From assembly GCF_037975245.1 (NCBI RefSeq), contig NC_092582.1, forward strand, positions 13,824,077-13,888,076: a DNA stretch of 64,000 nt, in the 5' to 3' direction. Source of the DNA: Apostichopus japonicus (taxonomy: Eukaryota > Echinodermata > Holothuroidea > Aspidochirotida > Stichopodidae). A program made the translations under genes and the position numbers. The notes below the pieces were generated by a model. The model had not been told where the DNA came from. It searched no databases and saw nothing but the letters and a program-made list of their open reading frames with translations. Below are positions 50,383 through 61,552 of this stretch, piece by piece. Within the stretch, counting starts at the first letter, position 1. Each line of letters begins with the position of its first letter.

Positions 50383-51519
50383 TTAGTGTTCTGGCAACGT
50401 TTCCAACATTTCTGTTGGTTCCTCTGATATCCTTGATGACATCTGTGACAATCTTCTTGCCTTGGCTAAACCTTTCTTCTTTGAAATCCACATTTTCTTT
50501 AGTGAAGCTGTTATGGAGGCTGAAAGGACCAAGATGACCCCAAGAAATGCCCAAAGGTTCGGAGATACGCCAAAAATAAAAAATTCAAGAAGATATACAA
50601 ACCAGACCTCGTTAGTGCGTTGTATCGCCACGAAGACGCTCTTCTCGAGCGAGAGGCTGTACGTGATCAAAATCTGTGCCAAGCAATTCAAAATGCCCAT
50701 GCCTACCAATGCAATCCTCACCCAACCACACTTTGGGATCGACCATGCATCGATTGCTGTAGCAAGCAGTGCAGTGCCGAGTGAAGCAATAGTTGCATAG
50801 TATAGAACGATTTTGATGGAACTCACACGGAGTTGGCCCAGTTTGGAGATTGTGACGGTCGTTATGGAAATACAGACACAAGCGAGGAAGCTAAACATGG
50901 CACCGACGAACTGATCAGAGACATCGCCGCCATCCTCTCCACCCCCGAACAAAAATGGCGGTTGAGATATTAGAAGCACGCCACCGATGACCACACCTAC
51001 CAACAGACCGTCGATAATTCCAAACGCTTCCTTGAGAAAAACTCTTCCGAAGACGCCGACTAACACCGGACTGCCGTAAAGGATGGCGGTTGCATCTCCA
51101 GCGCGGGTGAGGTACAAGGCGTAAAAAAAAGATATCAGCGCTACCATACCCAACAGACTCCGAGACACCAACAGGAGCAAGACCTTGGGGGACTCTGGTC
51201 GTGGAGATATCCCTCGATATGTCATGAGAGGAACTGGAAGGGCTAGTTGCAGGAAGAATCTGAGAAAGGAGACCTCCATCGCATGAACGTCATCCTTAAC
51301 GACTTTGACAATTATGTAGTGAAAGGAGGATAATAGTGATGCTATTAGGACAAACAGAACCCCTCTGTGTCTGTAGATTCTCGTCCTTAAGGTCGGTGGG
51401 ATTTCAACATCGTGTGATTCTCCGAGTACCGAGTCCGGACCCGTTGGCTGCGACTGCTGCCTTTCGCCAGGCTGATCCGCAAAAGATATCCTCTTGCTAC
51501 GTTGTCTGTGGTCCAGCAT
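50383..51519 (-). CDS. SLC35G/EamA-type membrane transporter, gene C
   Basis: 378 residues, single exon. A polar N-terminus of about 45 residues precedes about ten hydrophobic segments in two EamA domains. Landmarks: VVKDDVHAMEVSFLRF, YALYLTRAGDATAILYG, RVFLKEAFGIIDG, LISQPPFLFGG, SKLGQLRVSSIKIVLYY, IDAWSIPKCG and SLEKSVFVAIQRTNE. It is clearly paralogous to A and B (shared MEVSF, KEAFG, ISQPPFLFGG, ASLKK.WISK/R near the C-terminus) but diverged, so the A/B and C/D lineages split well before the recent tandem duplications. Expressed toward the A/B pair (tail to tail). Substrate unknown. Confidence 0.9.
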   Translation of the reverse strand: MLDHRQRSKRISFADQPGERQQSQPTGPDSVLGESHDVEIPPTLRTRIYRHRGVLFVLIASLLSSFHYIIVKVVKDDVHAMEVSFLRFFLQLALPVPLMTYRGISPRPESPKVLLLLVSRSLLGMVALISFFYALYLTRAGDATAILYGSPVLVGVFGRVFLKEAFGIIDGLLVGVVIGGVLLISQPPFLFGGGEDGGDVSDQFVGAMFSFLACVCISITTVTISKLGQLRVSSIKIVLYYATIASLGTALLATAIDAWSIPKCGWVRIALVGMGILNCLAQILITYSLSLEKSVFVAIQRTNEVWFVYLLEFFIFGVSPNLWAFLGVILVLSASITASLKKMWISKKKGLAKARRLSQMSSRISEEPTEMLETLPEH

Positions 51520-52688
51520 CTTATTATGATGGTATCCTTACCCCAGGATGTTCAGGAGGAAAAAAGCTGTGGAGCAAAAGAAAGTTTTTTCCAATTCCAA
51601 ATTGAGGAGATTTGAATTATTTCATGGCAGCTATCATATATTTTTTAAGGTATGAATATCAAGTCAATTGCCAGTAGTTTCCTTAACTCGAGTCGAGTCA
51701 CTGTATTATCTCCACATGGCGAACGTTGTCAACCGGCTTACTAAAAATAAAAAAAAACGACTAGTTGGTTACCAGAAAAAACTATTGAAGAGACATATGA
51801 TAGAGATCAATGTAACACTAATGGTACTAGGAAAAAAAACAAAGATTAAAAGAGAAACCGATATTAACTTACTTTTAAGCCAGAGGAGTGCAAACAATCA
51901 TTGAGGTCTAGAGAATCTTGAAAGAGTAATCAAGCTGCACCTTACATTCCATCTCTGCTGCACTGAAAATGACAGATCTGTCATTTTCCCTGCTTCTCTA
52001 CTAATAGTTCAGTAAATTCTAAACTATCCAGCTCAGGTGCCAATTACATGTAACGCGTACTGAGCCTTGTATTCCATCTAACTTTCCTGTACATGTGGCT
52101 GCAGCATGACTAGTTTTCAAAACGATAAATTTATGCACCGCAAAATTAGTTTTGACATTGAACAAGAGCCCAACGGGCGCTATGGTTTTCTGCCTAAACA
52201 ATCCTTTTCATTTTTGCTTTTATGACTCTTTACAGGGAATGGCTGGAGACTACCAAAAGAAAAAAAAAAAATTCACAACACTGCTCATTTTGTACAACAG
52301 TAATGAAAACACTTGCACACAAATACTTTAGCATGTTTCATTGTATAGGTTTGTCAGTTATTTCTTACTTTAAAATCTTTTTCCTTTTTTAACTTCAAAG
52401 CACATAGCTTTACAACAGCTGTGGCAATGATACAAACCTACATTTGAGGGCAACCTGCTGAGTTGAAAAGTCCTTGCTTTGATACATTAAATGCATTGCA
52501 CAGACTACTACTCAGACAAAGAGGTAATATTATTTGCTTATCAAGTGTCATACAGTTACAGTAGGCTGGCAGGCTGCCACAGTGTGTATATCCCCACATT
52601 TGCATGTACTTATAATTAGTAGGTTATATGTACCATTACATGTACTAGAATTGTGATAACAACCCGCATCATTGCAGAACTTGACAGC
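51520..52688. other. 5' flank of gene C
   Basis: Matches 57404-58061 and 59660-60680 of block D, where two large extra segments are inserted. Contains CTCGAGTCGAGT near 51689. No second gene. No clear TATA box or splice acceptor could be assigned to the leader. Confidence 0.45.
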
Positions 52689-52690
52689 TA

Positions 52691-53163
52691 CAATCGTCGA
52701 CAAAAATAGATGGGACACCCACTCCCCGTATCAATGTTGCAGTTTCTGAGCGCTTTTGGCTACAACATTGAACGGGGGGAAGGGGGTGCGCTTAAACCAA
52801 TATCGCTCGTTGCTGCTCATACTGTCCCATCATTTTTGTCGAGGATTCAATCGTCGACAAAAATAGATGGGACACCCCACTCCCCGTATCAATGTTGCAG
52901 TTTCTGAGCGCTTTTGGCTGCAACATTGAACGGGGGGAAGGGGGTGCGCTTAAACCAATATCGCTCGTTGCTGCTCATACTGTCCCATCATTTTTGTCGA
53001 GGATTCAATCGTCGACAAAAATAGATGGGACACCCACTCCCCGTATCAATGTTGCAGTTTCTGAGCGCTTTTGGCTGCAACATTGAACGGGGGGAAGGGG
53101 GTGCGCTTAAACCAATATCGCTCGTTGCTGCTCATACTGTCCCATCATTTTTGTCGAGGATTG
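52691..53163. mobile_element. Trimeric palindromic MITE with TA target
   Basis: Three successive units (52691-52847, 52848-53005, 53006-53163) of 157-158 bp, nearly identical. Each starts CAATCGTCGACAAAAAT and ends ATTTTTGTCGAGGATT, and also contains an inner stem (CAATGTTGCAG...CTGCAACATTGAACGGGG), so each unit folds as a long hairpin. The trimer is bordered by TA (52689-52690, 53164-53165). Block D has the unoccupied site GACAGCTAGGTTTTC at 60674-60688, proving a precise insertion with TA duplication as in Tc1/mariner elements. Confidence 0.88.
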
Positions 53164-53188
53164 TAGGTTTTCAGCTCTGAGGTACACA

Positions 53189-53479
53189 CAGGGATGTGCT
53201 CAGGAATATTTGAGTGCAGGGCCGGTTTGCGTGGTAGTACGGTGATCTACGTCCTGGGGGAGGGGCCTCCTAAGGGTGGGGTGTCTTTACAAATGGCGCT
53301 ATCTCTTTCCTATTCTGGACCTTTTGGGCCACGTATTCTCCCATATTTGGTAATGGTAAAAATTGTTAAATTAATCATCAAAAATAGTGCCAGACAGAAA
53401 TGTCTAAAATACTGTTTGTGCTGGGTGTATTCAGATCTACCGGGCGCATCCACCGCCCGGTGTGAGCTGCACATCCCTG
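53189..53479 (+). mobile_element. CAGGGATGTGC-ended element, block C copy
   Basis: Left CAGGGATGTGCTCAG, right CTGCACATCCCTG, 291 bp, with GGGGGAGGGGCC inside. CAG-type ends suggest hAT, but flanks (GGTACACA, AACACGGT) do not form a clean duplication. A roughly 100-residue frame inside is shared with block D, explained by recent duplication. Confidence 0.5.
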
Positions 53480-54040
53480 AACACGGTAACGTTTTCATGC
53501 TAAGAGCACAAATTTCTTAGGTTAGCAGTAATGACAATCTCTCTGATTTTTCATTTTTGTTTTGGACTCATCCTTCAATACACAGTTCCATTAAATTTTG
53601 ATCGGATCTTGTAAAGGACCCTGAATGGGGGACTGTCCTGTGCAAGTGGAAGTTTCCTAAATTCCTGCGTGATTTAAACTTGCTGTGTAAGTCCAGCATA
53701 TATTGGGTAAAATATTTCATGACGGGCTTAGAAAATACAAACATTTCCTCCTTTTAACGTAACAATTTTTGTCGTTTTCTTGAGGCTGCGTTGATGAAAA
53801 AGTGCATAAATAGGTTCTTACAACTTTCTTTTTTCTTTCAGTGCTGCTGCACATATGTCTTATATATTACACAAACTTACTGATCACAGGAAATAACCGT
53901 ACACTACGATATGATGAGATCTTGATAAAAACACTATGAGAGTCTGGTCCCACAAGTACTAGAATTCGGTACAAGATTTCCAACCCCGCAGGGCTGTATA
54001 CCATCTTCGAATGGTTGTGAATATCGGAGCAATTCTAGGC
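53480..54040. other. No gene recognised; shared with block D
   Basis: Corresponds to 60995-61552 with few changes. Non-coding. Confidence 0.45.
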
Positions 54041-54044
54041 TTAA

Positions 54045-54069
54045 AGGGTGTGAAGACTCACGCAAAATT
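54045..54069 (+). mobile_element. Truncated TTAA MITE at the C/D junction
   Basis: TTAA (54041-54044) followed by AGGGTGTGAAGACTCACGC, then abrupt change to TTTATAGAATTATTTGGC, the start of block D. The full-length counterpart is 61557-61895. Confidence 0.8.
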
Positions 54070-54151
54070 TATAGAATTTATAGAATTATTTGGCATCGAT
54101 AAACCAGGTTTTTCGAATGATAAGCCAAGGCTTTTGATAAATCTATGGTTT

Positions 54152-54365
54152 ATATATTATATATACATATATATATATATATATAAATATATATATATTA
54201 TATATACATATATATATATATATATAAATATATATATATATACGAATATATATATAAGCATATACGTACATATATATATTTACATATACATACATATATA
54301 TATATATACATATATATATATTATACATATATATAATACATATATATACATACATACATTATATA
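54152..54365. repeat. TATA/TACATA microsatellite
   Basis: About 210 bp of TATATA with TACATA and TAAATA variants. Translations are repeat artefacts. The equivalent tract in block C was split by the retrotransposon. Confidence 0.9.
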
Positions 54366-55009
54366 TAAATATAGATATGAGGCAACAGTAAGTCTACACA
54401 CTGTCTTTTTTTTTTCTTCCTGTTTTGAAAAATTTACGCTAATTATGAACATTACTTTACAACATTGTAATTTACAATATTCAACAAAACATATTTTCCT
54501 CCTCTTACAAACTCATGTTAATGAAACTGTACATAAAATCTGAATGGCAAGCTTGTTCAATATATTTTGACAGAGCTGATATGAAAAGTGAACATGATTT
54601 GTACTATAAAACACTACTAAGTGGCATTACCATCAGGCTTGTACTATACCTGAAGATACAAATGTGAGATCCTATAGGGTAACTCAGGTACCCAGCAATA
54701 CTGATATTGCATCACCTGTCATCCTTATACTTTATAAAATGTAAACAAACCTGAGTGAGGATTGCTGGTTAAATATGTTGGGATTGCTCCTAGACCGTAG
54801 AGAAATGTTTCAATAAGGGTAAATTGTATTACATTGTGCACAAAGACCAGAGAAAAATGCCACTTAAAACTATCTGACTGATGTAGAGCATTTGAGAATA
54901 ACCTATGACCCCTTGAAGCTCTGAGGTAGAAACTGATAAGTGCCTACAACCCACGCACACAGCAGAATCAATTCTTTGATTTCCTTTTCAATTCTTTCAT
55001 TTCCTGGCA
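54366..55009. other. No gene recognised
   Basis: Includes a 520-bp segment absent from block C. Non-coding. Confidence 0.4.
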
Positions 55010-55370
55010 GCTACACTATGTATTGTTGAAGATTACTTGAGGTATGTTCTATGTGGCCTTTGACCTCTACGAATTTCAATAGAGTTCTTGCACATACCAA
55101 GCTGGAATAACATTCCAAGTGTGAAGTTCAAAGAACAAGAACTTTTTGAATTATCATGTTTACAAGGTTCTCAGACTTACTGTTGACTTCAAATGACCTT
55201 TGACCTTCACAGAAAGGACTATGGTTCTTGCACTCAATCAAATGGATCCACATACCAAGTATGAAGTTAGTCCACCATGAATTTTTTGAGTTACACTGTT
55301 AACAAGCAGGTTTCACATACACACACACCATCGCATAGATTCCTTAGCCTCCAGCAAGGAATCAAAAAGG
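55010..55370 (+). repeat. TGACCT core-repeat element, block D copy
   Basis: Orthologous to 49300-49665, with the same GATTCCTTAGCCTCC...GCAAGGAATC hairpin tail and a perfect DR1 TGACCTTTGACCT at 55194-55206. Confidence 0.7.
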
Positions 55371-55624
55371 AAATTTGAAATGAAATTGTTCCCTGTTTTG
55401 AAATTCGAAGAATACCCATTTTGAAATATATGTAGTATAAGTAGTAGATTAAAAGAGTACTGTGAAGGATGATAATTGTATATATATAACTTCTTCATAA
55501 CCACATCCCCCACCAATCCATCAACCCCCCCCCCCCACTTACAAAATACAGTACACAGAGAAAACACTAGCTCTGCTACAGCAACACATATTGAGGGCTC
55601 AATAAAATCATGGTAAGACTGCAA

Positions 55625-56225
55625 TTACTTTAAATCATAGTATCATGGTATCAGCACTTACTTTAAATCATAGTAACATAGTATCAGCACTTAGTTTAAC
55701 GCATAGTATCGGCACTTACTTTAAATCATAGTAACATAGTATCAGCACTTAGTTTAAATCATAGTATCAGCACTTACTTTTAATCATAGTATCAAAGTAT
55801 CAGCACTTACTTTAAAACATAGTATCAAAGTATCAGCACTTACTTTAAAACAAAGTATCATAGTATCAGCACTTACTTTAAATCATAGTATCAGCACTTG
55901 CTTTAAATCATAGTATCAGCACTTAGTTTAAATCATAGTATCAGCACTTACTTTTAATCATAGTATCAAAGTATCAGCACTTAGTTTAAAACATAGTATC
56001 AGCACTTACTTTAAATCATAGTATCATAGTATCAGCTGCACGTACTTTAAATCATAGTATCAGCACTTACTTAAAACCATAGTTTCATAGTATCAGCACT
56101 TACTTTAAATCATAGTATCAGCTGCACTTACTTTAAATCATAGTATCATAGTATCAGCTTTAAATCAAAGTATCATAGTATCAGCACTTACTTTAAATCA
56201 TAGTATCAGCACTTACTTTAAATCA
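55625..56225 (-). repeat. AGTATCAGCACTTACTTTAAA minisatellite 3' of gene D
   Basis: Counterpart of 49765-50345, ending about 40 bp past the stop of gene D. The unit order differs from that of block C, showing turnover since duplication, yet about 13 GTAAGT words on the gene-sense strand are kept. Some units have TTAGTTT instead and lose the donor-like word. Confidence 0.85.
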
Positions 56226-56266
56226 AGCTTAAATTATAGTTTTAAATTTCTATCCATTCTCTAACA

Positions 56267-57403
56267 TTAGTGTTCTGGCAACGTTTCCAACATTTCTGTT
56301 GGTTCCTCTGATATCCTTGATGACATCTGTGACAATCTTCTTGCCTTGGCTAAACCTTTCTTCTTTGAAATCCACATTTTCTTTAGTGAAGCTGTTATGG
56401 AGGCTGAAAGGACCAATATGACCCCAATAAATGCCCAAAGGTTCGGAGATACGTCAAAAATAAAAAATTCAAGCAGATATACAAACCAGACCTCATTAGT
56501 GCGTAGTATCGCCACGAAGACGCTCTTCTCGAGCGAGAGGCTGTACGTGATCAAAATCTGTGACAAGCAATTCAAAATGCCCATGCCTACCAATGCAATC
56601 CTCATCCAACCACACTTTGGGATCGACCATGCATTGATTGCTGTAGCAAACAGTGCAGTGCCGAGTGAAGCAATAGTTGCATAGTATAGAACGATTTTGA
56701 TGGAATTGACACGGAGTTGGCCCAGTTTGGAGATTGTGACGGTCGTAATGGAAATACAGACACAAGCGAGGAAGCTAAACATGGCACCGACGAACTGATC
56801 AGAGACATCGCCGCCATCCTCTCCACCCCCGAACAAAAATGGCGGTTGAGATATTAGAAGCACGCCACCGATGACCACACCTACCAACAGACCGTCGATA
56901 ATTCCAAACGCTTCCTTGAGAAAAACTCTTCCAAAGACGCCGACTAACACCGGACTGCCGTAAAGGATGGCGGTTGCATCTCCAGCGCGGGTGAGGTACA
57001 AGGCGTAAAACATAGATGTCAGCGCTACCATACCCAACAGACTCCGAGACACCAACAGGAGCAAGACCTTGGGGGACTCTGGTCGCGGAGATATCCCTCG
57101 ATATGTCATGAGAGGAACTGGAAGGGCTAGTTGCAGGAAGAATCTAAGAAAGGAGACCTCCATCGCATGAACGTCATCCTTAACGACTTTGACAATTATG
57201 TAATGAAAGGAGGATAATAGTGATGCTATTAAGACAAACAGAACCCCTCTGTGTCTGTAGATTCTCGTCCTTAAGGTCGGTGGGATTTCAACATCGTGTG
57301 ATTCTCCGAGTACCGAGTCCGGACCCGTTAGCTGCGACTGCTGCCTATCGCCAGGCTGATCCGCAAAAGATATCCTCTTGCTACGTTGTCTGTGGTCCAG
57401 CAT
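56267..57403 (-). CDS. SLC35G/EamA-type membrane transporter, gene D
   Basis: 378 residues, collinear with gene C with 12 amino-acid differences by my count (for example ALISFF to ALTSMF, NCLAQ to NCLSQ, IQRTN to ILRTN, FFIFGVSP to FFIFDVSP, AIDAW to AINAW). Both EamA domains are intact. One change puts an Asp into a hydrophobic segment near the C-terminus (FGVSP to FDVSP), which might affect packing. No stop or frameshift, so apparently functional. Same strand and 3' minisatellite as gene C. Confidence 0.9.
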   Translation of the reverse strand: MLDHRQRSKRISFADQPGDRQQSQLTGPDSVLGESHDVEIPPTLRTRIYRHRGVLFVLIASLLSSFHYIIVKVVKDDVHAMEVSFLRFFLQLALPVPLMTYRGISPRPESPKVLLLLVSRSLLGMVALTSMFYALYLTRAGDATAILYGSPVLVGVFGRVFLKEAFGIIDGLLVGVVIGGVLLISQPPFLFGGGEDGGDVSDQFVGAMFSFLACVCISITTVTISKLGQLRVNSIKIVLYYATIASLGTALFATAINAWSIPKCGWMRIALVGMGILNCLSQILITYSLSLEKSVFVAILRTNEVWFVYLLEFFIFDVSPNLWAFIGVILVLSASITASLKKMWISKKKGLAKARRLSQMSSRISEEPTEMLETLPEH

Positions 57404-58061
57404 CTTATCATGATGGTATCCTTACCCCAGGATGTTCAGGAGGAAAAAAGCTGTGGAGCAAAAGAAAGTTTTTCCAATTCCAAATTGAGGAGATTTGAAT
57501 TATTTCATGGCAGCTATCATATATTTTTTAAGGTATGAATATCAAGTCAATTGCCAGTAATTTCCCTAACTCGAGTCGAGTCACTGTATTATCTCCATAT
57601 GGCAAACGTTGTCGACCGGCTCACTAAAAAAAAACGACTAGTTTATACCAGAACAAACTATTGAACAGACATATGAGAGAGATCAATGTAACACTAATGG
57701 TACTAGAAAAAAAGAAGATTAAAATAGAAACCGATATTAACTTACTTTTAAGCTAGAGGAGAGCAAACAATCATTGAGGTCGAGAGAATCTTGAAAGAGT
57801 AATCAAACTGCGCCTTACATTCCGTCTCTTCTGCTACTGAAAATGACAGATCTGTTAACTTCCCTGCTTCTCTACTTATAGTTCAGTAAATTCTAAACTA
57901 TCCAGCTCAGGTGCCAATTACATGTAACGCGTAATGAGCCTTGTATTCTATCTAACTCTCCTGTACATGTAGCTGCAGCATGATTAGTTTTCAAAACGAT
58001 AAATTTATGCACCGCAAAATTAGTTTTGACATTGAACAAGAGCCCAACGGGCGCTATGGTT
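57404..58061. other. 5' flank of gene D
   Basis: Collinear with the 5' flank of gene C up to GAGCCCAACGGGCGCTATGG, where a block-D-specific segment begins. No gene. Confidence 0.5.
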
Positions 58062-58189
58062 CCTTGCTTAGTGGAATATTGAAGTGTTGTATGTCATCAC
58101 CCAATATCAAAATATTTATGCCCACATGTACTGTACAAGCAATTAACCAACATCTGTTAATTGCAAATTTGGATATTATCTGATTTAAG

Positions 58190-59130
58190 GTTATGGAGTT
58201 ATTGCAAGTTTAACATTTTCGTGCCTCCCAGGCTCCCAAAGACATTAGCCCTGATAAAATGTTAAACCTCCAAATATTGAGTGGCAAAACATGTGGGTCC
58301 AAGTGGTCACAAAAATATTGAGCCCCACAAATTTGGGCCCAAAGAATGTCTCCTAAAATGCAATTAAGGTGTAAAAAATTTGGGCCCAACCGGCCGGAAT
58401 TTGCTTGGGCCCAGATGGCCTACGTGTACCAACTATAAACCAACAACTGTACAACCAAGTTTGGCTACACTCCGACTTAAGGTTGCAGAGTTATTGCAAT
58501 TTAAAAAAATGTGGGCCCCACAAAGTCGTGCTCAAAGAATGTGTCCCAAAATGCGATTGAGGTGGAAATAAAATATGCCCCCCCCCCCAGCACAAAGATG
58601 AGCCCATAGTTTTTTGGGGCCCAGATGGTGCCAACAAAATTAGGCTTACATATCACAGCTATTAAACAACAACCGTACACCATTTTGTTTACAATCTGAC
58701 TTTTGGTTGCAGAGTTATTGCAATGTAAAGATTGTTTACAGGTTTTACACCATAACCTCATTCATATTCATAAGGTATGCGCCAAAAACTATAGGGCACA
58801 TCTTCCCACTATAATACATCTGCAGTACATAGCAAGTACAGTATGACAAACATCCATTACTCTGTTGTTGAGGTACAGTATTGCAGACCCAAACAAGAGT
58901 CACAGACGCACACACATACACGCGCCAACCTGTCTGTATTCATAAGGTATGCGCCAAAAGCTATAGGGCACATCTTCCCACTATAATACATCTACATAGC
59001 AAGTATGACAAATATCCATTACTCTGTGTTGAGGTATTGCAGACCCAAACAAGAGTCACAGACGCACACACATACACGAGCCAACCTGTCTGTATCTATT
59101 CCTTTGCTTTCAGCAAGGAACCAAAAATAC
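58190..59130 (+). repeat. Core-repeat element with GGGCCC-rich units and CA tails
   Basis: Core units of about 280 bp share GAGTTATTGCAA, TGTGGGCCCCACAAA-type words and AAGAATGTGTCCCAAAATGC (two to three cycles, 58190-58760). Then come two 160-170-bp units starting ATTCATAAGGTATGCGCCAAAA (58765, 58937) each ending in ACGCACACACATACACG, and a tail TATTCCTTTGCTTTCAGC then AAGGAACC like the tails of the TGACCT elements. Specific to block D. Confidence 0.65.
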
Positions 59131-60704
59131 TGTTATCAGTTTCGATTGTATTTCTATCTTTAATTCAAATGTTTGAGAAATTACCCTTTAAACAGCTATA
59201 AGGCTCGTCAAAATAGAGTGGCTGGTTTATTTCAACACACAAACTGATCATTAGGACAGTTTCTCAGATGGAGCACCTATGCTTAATTGGAAATTTCACG
59301 TTAAGACTTTAATAAGTGTTCCGAAAGAACAAACAAACTGTGCAGAATACAATGCATTAGAAATCTGCAAAGGGCAAATATACTATACAAATATGTGCTG
59401 TTCATACAGTTAAGAGAACATGCTTTGGATGAATATTTAGATTTTAAAATACACAATGCATTAACTTTAACATTTAGGACTGCAAGAAGGAACTGACACG
59501 GTCCTGAATTGAGCATTACTGTAGATGAATATTCCAGAAATTTAAAATCTTTTAAAAGTTGATATAGATCTTCAAAACCAGAACAACTACTGTAATATTA
59601 TGAAGCACTCAAGTCCCACCCCCCCCCCACCCCTCTTGAATTGAAATATCATGAAAGATATTCTGCCTAACAATCCTTTTCATTTTTGCTTTTATGACTC
59701 TTTACAGGGAATGGCTGGAGACTACCAAAAACAAAAACAAAATTCACAACACTGCTCATTTTGTACAACAGTAATGAAAACACTTGCACACAGATACTTT
59801 AGCATGTTTCATTGTATCTAGGTTTGTCAGTCATTTCTTACTTTAAAATCTTTTTCCTTTTTTAACTTCAAAGCACATAGCTTTACAACAGCTGTGGCAA
59901 TGATACAAACCTACATTTGAGGGCAACCTGCTGAATTGAAAAAGTCCTTGCTTTGATACATTAAATTACAGAAATGTTGACCTCTGACCTAGCACGATTA
60001 ATAACACAGTTTCAAAGTGACAGCTGTACTCCTAACTAAACTCAGTGTAACCAACAACAGACATGATCACAGTATGATACAGTACAGTTTGCCACGATAA
60101 GCTATTTACTGTAGCTATTGAAACCAGCTGGACCACTAAAAAGGGAAGTAATAATGATTTTCTACTGTTACGTAGGAGGAACTTCATAGTGGGCAGCATT
60201 CAGTTTGGCTTTAGGCATAAGTCAGCAGAAACGGTGAATTTTTGGCCAGTTTAAAAAAAAAAAAAAAAAAAATTATTATAAATTTAGCATATTGACTGAA
60301 GGAATCTAGTACTTCTTTCATTTACCTCGAGGAGGGTAGAGAATGGTTCCCACATATAATGAAATGATACTAACAGTATTTATCTAGCATTGCTGAGTTG
60401 CCTAAACACAATGCTTCGCCTGACATATCTAGTGTCTTTACTAGGATTTTAAAAGCTACCGTACCTTTCATCAAGGACAAAATATCTCAATGCATTGCAC
60501 AGACTACTACTCAGACAAAGTGGTAATATTATTTGCTTATCAAGTGTCATACAGTTACAGTAGGCTGCCACAGTGTGTATATCCCCACATTTGCATGTTC
60601 TTATAATTAGTAGGTTATATTTACCATTACATGTACTAGAATTGTGATAACAACCCGCATCATTGCAGAACTTGACAGCTAGGTTTTCAGCTCTGAGGTA
60701 CACA
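59131..60704. other. No gene recognised
   Basis: 59131-59660 and 59968-60485 are absent from block C; the rest matches 52180-52688. Contains a poly-A run at about 60253-60271. Empty TA site for the trimer MITE at 60680-60681. Confidence 0.45.
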
Positions 60705-60994
60705 CAGGGATGTGCTCAGGAATATTTGAGTGCAGGCCGGTTTGCGCGGTAGTACGGTGATCCACGTCCTGGGGGAGGGGCCTCCTAAGGGTGGGGTGTC
60801 TTTGCAAATGGCGCTATATCTTTACTATTCCGGACCTTTTGGGCCACGTATTCTCTCATATTTGGTAATGGTAAAAATTGTTAAATTAATCATCAAAAAT
60901 AGTGCCAGACAGAAATGTCTAAAATACTGTTTGTGCTGGGTGCATTCAGAACTACCGGGTGCATCCACCGCCCGGTGTGAGCTGCACATCCCTG
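60705..60994 (+). mobile_element. CAGGGATGTGC-ended element, block D copy
   Basis: Counterpart of 53189-53479, 290 bp, same ends and position. Confidence 0.5.
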
Positions 60995-61552
60995 AACACG
61001 GTAACGTTTTCATGCTAAGAGCACAAATTTCTTAGGTTAGCAGTAATGATAATCTCTCTGATTTTTCATTTTTGTTTTGGGCTCATCCTTCAATACACAG
61101 TTCCATTACATTTTGATCAGATCTTGTAAAGGACCCTGAATGAGGGACTGTCCTGTGCAAGTGAAAGTTTCCTAAATTCCTGCATGATTTAAACTTGCTG
61201 TATAAGTCCAGCATATATTGGGTAAAATATTTCATGACGGGCTTAGAAAATACAAACATTTCCTCCTTTTACCGTAACAAAATTTTGTCATTTTCTTGAG
61301 GCTGCGTTGATGAAAAAGTGCATAAATAGGTTCTTACAACTTTTTTCTTTCAGTGCTGCTGAACATATGTCTTATATATTACACAAACTTACGGATCACA
61401 GGAAATAACCGTACACTACGATATGATGAGATCTTGATAAAAACACTATGAGAGTCTGGTCCCACAAGTACTAGAATTCGGTACAAGATTTCCAACCCCG
61501 CAGGGCTGTATACCATCTTCGAATGATTGTGAATATCGGAGCAATTCTAGGC
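60995..61552. other. No gene recognised; shared with block C
   Basis: Non-coding continuation of block D up to the TTAA MITE. Confidence 0.45.

Larger units (their letters stand above)
47675..54069 (-). repeat. Segmental duplication block C (pairs with 54075-61556)
   Basis: Collinear with block D: ATAAACCAGG text, AT microsatellite, TGACCT element, AGTATCAGCACTTAC minisatellite, transporter gene, GACATTGAACAAGAGCCC segment, and CAGGGATGTGC element. The C/D junction at about 54069 lies inside a TTAA MITE that is cut after 25 bp; the complete MITE is at the end of block D. Confidence 0.85.

Noticed and set aside
53194-53520. Roughly 100-residue frame shared between blocks C and D (also 60730-61035)
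   Set aside because: It lies in a transposon-like segment and the blocks are too recently duplicated for frame conservation to mean anything; no domain.
54011-54391. Open frames rich in YIYIYI
   Set aside because: Translation of TA microsatellite.
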